Shown piece by piece: positions 58,121-64,000 of a stretch of 64,000 nucleotides of DNA (its first letter is position 1; the number at the start of each line of letters is the position of its first letter). Origin of the DNA: Sphingobium terrigena (GTDB lineage Bacteria > Pseudomonadota > Alphaproteobacteria > Sphingomonadales > Sphingomonadaceae); the NCBI RefSeq assembly GCF_003591655.1, contig NZ_QVRA01000006.1:209414-273413 (forward strand). Reading direction: 5' to 3'. The notes under the pieces were generated by a model that was not told the origin of the DNA, searched no databases, and saw only the letters and a program-made list of their open reading frames with translations. The translations under genes and the position numbers were made by a program.

Positions 58121-59422
58121 ATGACCCCTCCCACCGCCGCGGCCCCCAGCCCCACCCGCACGCTGGGCCTTGCCGCCTGTATCGCGCTGGTGATGGGCAA
58201 TATGATCGGGTCGGGCGTGTTCCTGTTGCCTGCCGCGCTGGCGCCCTTTGGCTGGGATGCGGTGGCGGGGTGGGGGTTTACGATTGCGGGGTCGCTGGTG
58301 CTGGCCTTTGTCATTGCGCGGCTGACGGTGGCGTTGCCGGGGACGAGCGCGTCGCAGATGATTGCGCGGGCCTATGGGCCGCTGGCGGGGTTTGCGATTG
58401 GCTGGATTTACTGGCTGTCGATCATCATCACCAATGTCACGATTGCGGTGGCGGCGACGGCGAACCTGTCGAGCGTTATGCCGATGCTGGCGCGGCCGGG
58501 TGTCGGAGCGCTGTGTTCGATCGGCTTTTTGTGGGCGATGACGGGGATCAACCTGATCGGCGCGCGGGCGGCGGGGATGACGCAGATCGTCACGACCATC
58601 ATCAAGCTGATCCCTATTGCCGTGGTGCTGGTGCTGCTGATGGTGACGGTGGGGAGCGGCACGGCGCAGGTCGCGCCGTTCCCGGCGGAGGGGTTGACCG
58701 GCGCGGGCATTACCGCGTCGGCGGCGCTGACTTTATGGGCGCTGCTGGGGTTTGAGTCGGCCAGCGTAGCGGCGGACAAGGTGCGTGATCCGGCGCGCAC
58801 CATCCCGCGCGCGACGCTGATCGGCACGGCAGCGACGGGGCTGATCTATCTGCTGGTCTGTTCAGGGATTGCGTTGACCCTGCCTGCGGCGGAAACGCAG
58901 ACCGGGTCGCCGTTTGGCGCGTTTGTCAGCCATTATTGGTCGCCCGGCCCGGCCCGCTTCATCGCTTTGTTCGTGGCGATCAGTTGTCTGGGCGCGCTGA
59001 ATGGCTGGACGCTGCTGATGGGGGAAGTGCCGCTGGCGATGGCGCGGGCGGGCGAATTGCCGCGCTGGCTGGCGGGGACCGATGCCAGGGGGACGCCGGT
59101 GCGCGGGCTGATATTGTCCACGGCGCTGGCCAGCCTGTTGCTGGTCGCCAATAGTTTGCAGGGGCTGGTGGCGCTGTTCACCGCGATGGCGCTGCTGGCG
59201 ACGTCGGCAACCTTATGGCTCTATGTCGGCTGCGCGCTGGCGAGTATGCGGTTTCGGGTGGTGGTGCCGGCAGCAGTCGTGGGGCTGGGCTACGCGCTGT
59301 GGACGCTGTGGGGGGCGGGGATTGTGGCGAGCGGGTCGAGCGTGCTGCTGATGGCGGCCGGGCTGCCGTTCTACTGGTGGGCGCGGAATAGTCCGCACCG
59401 TTCCAACAACCGTTCGGGCTGA
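58121..59422 (+). CDS. APC-superfamily amino-acid permease
   Basis: A 433-residue integral membrane protein with about 12 helices. GNMIGSGVFLLPAALAPFGWDAVAGWG is the APC first-helix motif GxG-(V/I)F. GFESASVAADKVRDPARTIPRATLIGTA fits APC helix 6-7. The start MTPPTAAAPS has AGGA upstream; a GTG at 58097 is also in frame. The last seven residues RSNNRSG are encoded by the left arm of a palindromic repeat, and the stop TGA at 59420-59422 is part of that repeat. Substrate not determined. Confidence 0.87.
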   Translation: MTPPTAAAPSPTRTLGLAACIALVMGNMIGSGVFLLPAALAPFGWDAVAGWGFTIAGSLVLAFVIARLTVALPGTSASQMIARAYGPLAGFAIGWIYWLSIIITNVTIAVAATANLSSVMPMLARPGVGALCSIGFLWAMTGINLIGARAAGMTQIVTTIIKLIPIAVVLVLLMVTVGSGTAQVAPFPAEGLTGAGITASAALTLWALLGFESASVAADKVRDPARTIPRATLIGTAATGLIYLLVCSGIALTLPAAETQTGSPFGAFVSHYWSPGPARFIALFVAISCLGALNGWTLLMGEVPLAMARAGELPRWLAGTDARGTPVRGLILSTALASLLLVANSLQGLVALFTAMALLATSATLWLYVGCALASMRFRVVVPAAVVGLGYALWTLWGAGIVASGSSVLLMAAGLPFYWWARNSPHRSNNRSG

Positions 59423-59506
59423 GCGAAGTCGAAGCCTTCTACTGAGCGAAGCGAAGTGCCTTCACTGCGTTCAGGCGTGCCCTTCGACTTCGCTCAGGGC
59501 GAGCGG
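59410..59506. repeat. REP-like palindrome that supplies the permease stop codon
   Basis: Arms 59410-59434 and 59482-59506 are reverse complementary with few differences (CCGTTCGGGCTGAGC.. and ..CTTCGCTCAGGGCGAGCGG). A third CTGAGCGAAG copy lies between them. The permease frame runs into the left arm and stops at its TGA. Confidence 0.85.
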
Positions 59507-59514
59507 ATTTTAGA

Positions 59515-60651
59515 TTAATCCCCCCACAAATCCTTGATCTTGCCGAAGAAGCCGGTTGAGGCCGGGCATTCTTCGCCGGTTTCGGTTTCGCGGAAGGCTT
59601 CGAGCAGTTCCTTCTGTTTCGCGGTCAGCCTGGTCGGGGTTTCGACGTCGATCTGGACGACGAGGTCGCCCTGCCCGCGTCCGTTGAGGACCGGCATACC
59701 CGCGCCGCGCTGGCGGATCTGCTTGCCCGACTGGATGCCGACCGGGATTTTGATGGCGTGGCGCACGCCGTCGAGGCCCGGCACCTCGATCGTGCCGCCG
59801 AGCGCTGCGGTCGTAAAACTGACCGGGCAGCGGCAGAAGAGGGTCGTGCCGTCCCGCTCGAACAGCGCATGGCGCTTGACGTGCAGGAAAATGTAGAGGT
59901 CGCCAGCCGGTGCGCCGCGCGCGCCAGCCTCGCCCTCGCCCGACAGGCGGATGCGGGTGCCGTCATCGACGCCCGCCGGGATGTTGACCGACAAAGTCTT
60001 GGGCTTGTCCACCCGCCCTTCGCCCCGGCACGAGCGGCAGGGGCTTTCGATCACCTTGCCCGCGCCATGACAGGAGGGGCAGGTGCGTTCGACCACGAAA
60101 AAGCCCTGCTGCGCACGAACCTGGCCATGCCCCTTGCAGGTATGGCAGGTCTTGGCGCCGGTGCCGGGCTGCGCGCCGGACCCTTCGCAGCTGTCGCAGG
60201 CGGCCGACACCTCGATCTGAATCTCGGTCTGCTTGCCATGATAGGCTTCGTCGAGGGTGATTTCGAGATCGTAGCGCAGGTCCGCGCCGCGCCGCTGCTG
60301 CTGGCGACCGCCGCCGCCAAAGCCGCCGCCCTGACCGAAAATCGTCTCGAATATATCGCCAAGGTCGGAAAAGCCGCCAGCGCCGCCGCCGTGGAAACCA
60401 CCGCCGCCGCCCTGTTGCTGCTGCTTGAAGGCCGCATGACCGAAACGGTCATAGGCGGCGCGCTTCTGCGGGTCTTTCAGAACCTCATAGGCTTCCGACA
60501 CCGCCTTGAATTTCGCTTCGCTGTCGGTGCATCCCCCGGTCTTGTCCGGGTGATATTTCATCGCCAGCTTGCGATAGGCGCTCTTGAGAACCCCGGCGTC
60601 GGCGGTGCGCTCGACTTCGAGCAGCGTGTAATAGTCGATTTCGGTCGTCAT
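59515..60651 (-). CDS. dnaJ: Chaperone DnaJ
   Basis: A type-I J protein of 378 residues. The J domain has the HPD motif in [10 protein letters not shown]; a Gly/Phe-rich stretch follows ([36 protein letters not shown]); four zinc-binding CxxCxGxG repeats are present: [24 protein letters not shown] and CRSCRGEG. The C-terminal part ends [12 protein letters not shown]. It stimulates DnaK ATPase and holds unfolded clients. It follows dnaK by 123 bp, a gap that holds a palindromic repeat. Confidence 0.97.
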   Translation of the reverse strand: MTTEIDYYTLLEVERTADAGVLKSAYRKLAMKYHPDKTGGCTDSEAKFKAVSEAYEVLKDPQKRAAYDRFGHAAFKQQQQGGGGGFHGGGAGGFSDLGDIFETIFGQGGGFGGGGRQQQRRGADLRYDLEITLDEAYHGKQTEIQIEVSAACDSCEGSGAQPGTGAKTCHTCKGHGQVRAQQGFFVVERTCPSCHGAGKVIESPCRSCRGEGRVDKPKTLSVNIPAGVDDGTRIRLSGEGEAGARGAPAGDLYIFLHVKRHALFERDGTTLFCRCPVSFTTAALGGTIEVPGLDGVRHAIKIPVGIQSGKQIRQRGAGMPVLNGRGQGDLVVQIDVETPTRLTAKQKELLEAFRETETGEECPASTGFFGKIKDLWGD

Positions 60652-60672
60652 ATCGCCCCCGGCGATCCCCTT

Positions 60673-60759
60673 CCGTCACCCCAGCGCACGCTGGGGTCTC
60701 TCTTATCCTTCAACACATGGGCAGAAGAAGAGAGATTCCAGCTTGCACTGGAATGACGG
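60673..60759. repeat. Palindromic repeat of the TCATTCCAG..GCTGGAATCTC type
   Basis: Arms 60673-60704 and 60728-60759 (CCGTCACCCCAGCGCACGCT.. with ..CCAGCTTGCACTGGAATGACGG) pair with compensating differences. It lies between dnaK and dnaJ on the minus strand and may end or separate their mRNAs. Confidence 0.82.
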
Positions 60760-60774
60760 AGGTCAGGCATCGGC

Positions 60775-62673
60775 TTACGCCTTGTTGTCGTCCACTTCGG
60801 AGAATTCGGCGTCGACGACATCATCGTCGGCCTTGGGCGCGTCGGCACCCGGAGCGGCGGCCGCAGCCTGCTCCTTCTCGTAAATGGCCTGGCCCAGCTT
60901 CATCGCGACCGTGGCGAGTAACTGCGCCTTGGCCTTCATCGCTTCAGCATCGCCGCTTTCGATCGCGGCCTTGGTGTCGGCAATGGCGGTTTCGATCTCG
61001 CCCTTCAGGCTCGCATCGACCTTGTCGCCATGCTCAGACAGCTGCTGCTCGGTCGTGTGGACCAGGCTTTCGGCGTTGTTCTTGGCTTCGGCCGATTCGC
61101 GACGCTTCTTATCCTCTTCGGCGAAGCGTTCAGCGTCCTTGACCATCTGGTCGATGTCGGCGTCGGACAGGCCGCCCGATGCCTGGATGCGGATCTGCTG
61201 TTCCTTGCCGGTGCCCTTGTCCTTGGCCGACACGTTGACCAGACCGTTGGCGTCGATGTCGAACGTGACCTCAATCTGCGGCACGCCGCGCGGGGCTGGC
61301 GGGATGCCGACCAGGTCGAACTGGCCGAGGATCTTGTTGTCCGCCGCCATTTCACGCTCACCCTGGAACACGCGGATGGTCACCGCCTGCTGATTATCGT
61401 CGGCGGTCGAATAGACCTGCGACTTTTTGGCAGGGATGGTGGTGTTGCGGTCGATCATGCGGGTGAACACGCCACCCAGCGTTTCGATGCCGAGCGACAG
61501 CGGCGTCACGTCGAGCAGCAACACGTCCTTGACGTCGCCCTGCAACACGCCCGCCTGGATCGCCGCGCCCATGGCGACGACTTCGTCCGGGTTCACGCCG
61601 GTATGCGGTTCCTTGCCGAAAAACTCCTTCACGGCTTCGCGCACCTTGGGCATCCGCGTCATGCCGCCGACAAGGACGACTTCGCTGATCTCGCTGGCGG
61701 ACACGCCTGCGTCAGCCATCGCCTTCTTGCAGGGTTCCATCGTGCGCTTGATGAGATCGGCCACCAGACGCTCCAGATCGGCGCGGGTGATCGACTTCAC
61801 CAGATGCTTGGGACCGTTCTGGTCGGCGGTGATGAAGGGCAGGTTGACTTCGGTCGTCTGGGCCGAGGACAGCTCGATCTTCGCCTTTTCAGCGGCTTCC
61901 TTCAAACGCTGGAGCGCCAGCTTGTCCTTGGTAAGGTCAATGCCTTCGGACTTCTGGAAGTCGGCGGCCAGAAATTCGACCAGCTTGGCGTCGAAATCTT
62001 CGCCGCCCAGGAAGGTGTCGCCGTTGGTCGACTTCACTTCGAACACGCCATCGCCGATTTCCAGGATGGAGATGTCGAACGTGCCGCCGCCAAGGTCATA
62101 GACCGCGATCGTCTTGCCGTCCTGCTTGTCGAGACCATAGGCCAGCGCCGCCGCAGTCGGCTCGTTGATGATGCGTAGCACTTCAAGGCCGGCGATCTGG
62201 CCGGCGTCCTTGGTCGCCTGACGCTGGGCGTCGTTGAAATAGGCAGGGACGGTGATGACCGCCTGGGTGACGGTTTCGCCGAGATAGGATTCGGCGGTTT
62301 CCTTCATCTTTTGCAGGATGAAGGCGCTGATCTGCGAGGGGCTGTAATCCTGGCCACCGGCCTTGACCCAGGCGTCGCCGTTCGGACCCTTGCTGATGTC
62401 GTAGGGGACGAGTTCCATGTCCTTCTTGGTCATGGGATCGTCGAAGCGGCGGCCGATCAGGCGCTTGACCGCGAAAATCGTGCTGTCCGGGTTGGTCACT
62501 GCCTGGCGCTTGGCCGGCTGACCGATCAGGCGCTCGCCATCCTTGGCGAAGGCGACGATCGAAGGCGTCGTGCGCGCGCCTTCCGCATTTTCGATTACCT
62601 TGGGCTTGCCACCGTCCATGACGGCGACGCAGCTGTTGGTGGTGCCAAGGTCGATACCGATAACTTTTGCCAT
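60775..62673 (-). CDS. dnaK: Chaperone DnaK (Hsp70)
   Basis: A 632-residue Hsp70. The nucleotide-binding domain opens [38 protein letters not shown]. Typical are [55 protein letters not shown] and [46 protein letters not shown]. The substrate-binding domain follows linker [19 protein letters not shown]. The C-terminus ends in the acidic [10 protein letters not shown]. The start is at 62673 rather than 62694. AGAGGA is upstream. Confidence 0.98.
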   Translation of the reverse strand: MAKVIGIDLGTTNSCVAVMDGGKPKVIENAEGARTTPSIVAFAKDGERLIGQPAKRQAVTNPDSTIFAVKRLIGRRFDDPMTKKDMELVPYDISKGPNGDAWVKAGGQDYSPSQISAFILQKMKETAESYLGETVTQAVITVPAYFNDAQRQATKDAGQIAGLEVLRIINEPTAAALAYGLDKQDGKTIAVYDLGGGTFDISILEIGDGVFEVKSTNGDTFLGGEDFDAKLVEFLAADFQKSEGIDLTKDKLALQRLKEAAEKAKIELSSAQTTEVNLPFITADQNGPKHLVKSITRADLERLVADLIKRTMEPCKKAMADAGVSASEISEVVLVGGMTRMPKVREAVKEFFGKEPHTGVNPDEVVAMGAAIQAGVLQGDVKDVLLLDVTPLSLGIETLGGVFTRMIDRNTTIPAKKSQVYSTADDNQQAVTIRVFQGEREMAADNKILGQFDLVGIPPAPRGVPQIEVTFDIDANGLVNVSAKDKGTGKEQQIRIQASGGLSDADIDQMVKDAERFAEEDKKRRESAEAKNNAESLVHTTEQQLSEHGDKVDASLKGEIETAIADTKAAIESGDAEAMKAKAQLLATVAMKLGQAIYEKEQAAAAAPGADAPKADDDVVDAEFSEVDDNKA

Positions 62674-62848
62674 TGTGTCCTCTTTGAACCCCAAATTCTA
62701 TTCAGCGGTTGATGGCCCCATACCTCACGAAAGCGCCAAGGCAAGGCCGGTTTGCATGGGCGATATAGGGGCGCTTTTGCTTGGCACAAGAAGCTGGGGC
62801 GATTAGCTATGCTTACCGACCGGAAACGAGACAGTCAGGAACCAGTTG

Positions 62849-63331
62849 ATGCGCGCGCCCTTTGCCCTTTTCGCCCTTTTGGCTCCACTGGCGCTGGCCG
62901 CGTGCGGCGACCCGGCACCGACCTATATCGACCAGGCCTATGTGCGGCTGAGCCCTAACAAGGAGACGCCCTCGGCCGGTTATTTCGTCGCCCATGGCGG
63001 CGACGCGGGCGGGCAGATTCGCGGAGTGCTGACCGACTATGCGCTCAAGGTCGAGATGCATGAAAGCATCGACAAGGACGGCATGATGACGATGGCGCGA
63101 ATCGACAGCGTCGATATTCCGGCCAAGGGCGAGGTCGCCTTCGCGCCTGGGGCTAAGCATCTGATGCTGTGGGGGGTCAACGACACCGCGATCGGCCGGG
63201 GCAAGATGCAGCTGACCTTCCTGATGGCCAATGGCGACCGGTTGCTGGTGGACGCGGTGATCCGCAAGCCGGAGGCGGCGGGTACAGGCGCAGCGGCAGC
63301 CAAGCCCGCTGGCGAGCATGAGGGCCATTGA
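62849..63331 (+). CDS. PCu(A)C-family copper chaperone lipoprotein
   Basis: A 160-residue periplasmic lipoprotein. The signal peptide ends LAPLALAAC, with the lipobox Cys at residue 20 (LALAAC). The PCu(A)C copper site is visible as VEMHESIDKDGMMTMARIDSV plus GAKHLMLWGV, giving the H-M/M-H-M ligands. The chaperone delivers Cu(I) to cytochrome oxidase and other cuproproteins. It ends HEGH after an Ala-rich tail. The stop TGA overlaps the next gene's TTG start. Start ATG 62849; TTG at 62846 in frame. Confidence 0.9.
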   Translation: MRAPFALFALLAPLALAACGDPAPTYIDQAYVRLSPNKETPSAGYFVAHGGDAGGQIRGVLTDYALKVEMHESIDKDGMMTMARIDSVDIPAKGEVAFAPGAKHLMLWGVNDTAIGRGKMQLTFLMANGDRLLVDAVIRKPEAAGTGAAAAKPAGEHEGH

Positions 63332-63786
63332 GCAGCCGTTACCTGACGCGCGATGAGGTTGCGCTGGCGCGGGGCGTGTTCGGCGCAGCGATCGATTATG
63401 GCCGGGTGCGGGTGCATGAGCGCAAATGGTGGCCGTTGCAGCCCAGGGGCGTGACGATGGCGCCCGATGGCGACTTGTGGTTTCATCCTGACGGCGGGCT
63501 GTTCTGTGCGGATTTTTGCGAAAGCCCGCTGCATATACAGGGGCATTTCATCCATGAGATGACCCATGTGTGGCAGGCCCAGCGATCGGGGCGGTGGTGG
63601 CTGCCGCTGATGCGTCATCCCTTCTGCCGCTATGGCTATGATGTCGTGCCGGGCAAGCCGTTCACGCGCTATGGCATCGAGCAGCAGGCGGAGATTGTGC
63701 GGCACGCATTTCTGTTGCGGCGGGGCGTGATGGTCGAGGGGAAGCCGGGGTTGGAGGCTTATGATGCGCTGCTGCCCTTTGGTTGA
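63328..63786 (+). CDS. 'vgr-related' HEMTH protein, possible zinc metallopeptidase-like
   Basis: A 152-residue protein. The central motif is GHFIHEMTHVWQAQRSGRWWLP, an H-E-x-x-H zinc site (HEMTH). Around it, HERKWWPLQPRGVTMAPDGDLWFHPDGGLFCADFCESPLHIQ and a C-terminal RYGIEQQAEIVRHAFLLRRG follow the protein often annotated vgr-related in sphingomonads. Two cysteines (CADFC) are close. No signal peptide. The TTG start at 63328 overlaps the stop of the copper chaperone by TTGA, so the pair is co-translated. Whether it is an active peptidase is unknown. Confidence 0.72.
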   Translation: MSSRYLTRDEVALARGVFGAAIDYGRVRVHERKWWPLQPRGVTMAPDGDLWFHPDGGLFCADFCESPLHIQGHFIHEMTHVWQAQRSGRWWLPLMRHPFCRYGYDVVPGKPFTRYGIEQQAEIVRHAFLLRRGVMVEGKPGLEAYDALLPFG

Positions 63787-64000
63787 ATTAAACTCAAAAT
63801 TGTGAGAGCCTGTCGTATCATGGCTCAAGGCAGACGCTCAGTTATCCTCAGCGAGCATTTTCTCGCATTTATCGACCGCGATCGTGTCCCACGGGATGGT
63901 GTAGCTTATAGGAGCCACCGCCGATTTCGGCATCGGTTTGAGCCGATCATGTGCCGGGTACAGCCGACAGCATGACGATGGGATTGTCGCTCACGGGCGC
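63787..64000. other. Unresolved tail with a possible gene fragment
   Basis: No complete gene is supported. The base composition is visibly lower in GC than the neighbouring genes. On the minus strand, codons 63838-63933 read MPKSAVAPISYTIPWDTIAVDKCEKMLAEDN then stop, and the same frame stays open to 63993, without a clear start. It may be a gene fragment or the end of an inactivated element crossing the window edge. Confidence 0.35.

Noticed and set aside
62690..62790. Sigma-32-type promoter before dnaK
   Set aside because: CTTG-type elements are present but no pair with correct spacing and -10 fits the heat-shock consensus, so it is not listed.

Overview
The window is a piece of a high-GC alphaproteobacterial chromosome, almost certainly from a sphingomonad (family Sphingomonadaceae; Sphingobium/Sphingomonas/Novosphingobium-like). 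This is inferred from protein style: an Ala/Pro-rich N-terminal extension on ribosomal protein S9, a DUF6481 protein, a 'vgr-related' HEMTH protein, Fur boxes of the TGCGAAT-N-ATTCGCA type, and repeated palindromes of the CCGTTCG..CTGAGC..GTCGAAG kind common in sphingomonad intergenic DNA. No database search was possible. The window has no CRISPR array, no complete insertion sequence, no prophage and no rRNA. Most of it is dense core and near-core chromosome.

Layout. 0-1.1 kb: truncated thioesterase and sdhB. 1.2-6.1 kb: an accessory-looking surface-polymer or lipid cluster (CDP-glycerol glycerophosphotransferase-like protein, CDP-alcohol phosphotransferase with an unusual N-terminal domain, HIT protein, LicC-like nucleotidyltransferase, Wzx-type flippase). 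6.4-9.4 kb: rplM-rpsI, an unknown secreted protein and heme A synthase. 9.5-16.3 kb: divergent sugar-acid locus for oxidative D-galactose/L-arabinose catabolism (dgoK-dgoA against IlvD/Edd dehydratase, ketoglutarate-semialdehyde dehydrogenase, sugar 1-dehydrogenase and GntR regulator). 16.4-23.8 kb: iron island. A PepSY protein, a DUF2271 protein carrying a DGVTGAT flavinylation motif, a DUF4198 protein and ApbE run on the plus strand, converging on PiuC, TonB and a siderophore receptor. Three Fur-box-like sites mark its promoters.

23.9-39.3 kb: RHH protein, phaB, hemH, an orphan molybdopterin oxidoreductase subunit, a CoA-binding protein, Mrp, hflK-hflC-degP, a HerA-like ATPase, an MFS transporter, cysK, a SleB hydrolase and small genes. 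39.4-49.3 kb: a terminator-bounded 46-codon gene, DUF6481, a 526-bp gene-free leader with an intrinsic terminator, rpoB, rpoC and tRNA-Gln(CUG). 49.3-55.2 kb: FAD dehydrogenase and a second PepSY/TonB-receptor unit with a DUF2946-like protein. 55.3-59.4 kb: MerR regulator with a LiuR-like site, a 600-residue acyl-CoA dehydrogenase, a small membrane protein and an APC permease. 59.5-64 kb: dnaK-dnaJ, a PCu(A)C copper chaperone, the HEMTH protein and an unresolved lower-GC tail.

The strongest leads are the ApbE/DUF2271 flavinylation module wired to iron uptake, the 1.2-6.1 kb phosphopolyol-type cluster with no obvious known product, the RNA structures around rpoB-rpoC, and at least four families of palindromic repeats, one of which supplies the stop codon of the APC permease.
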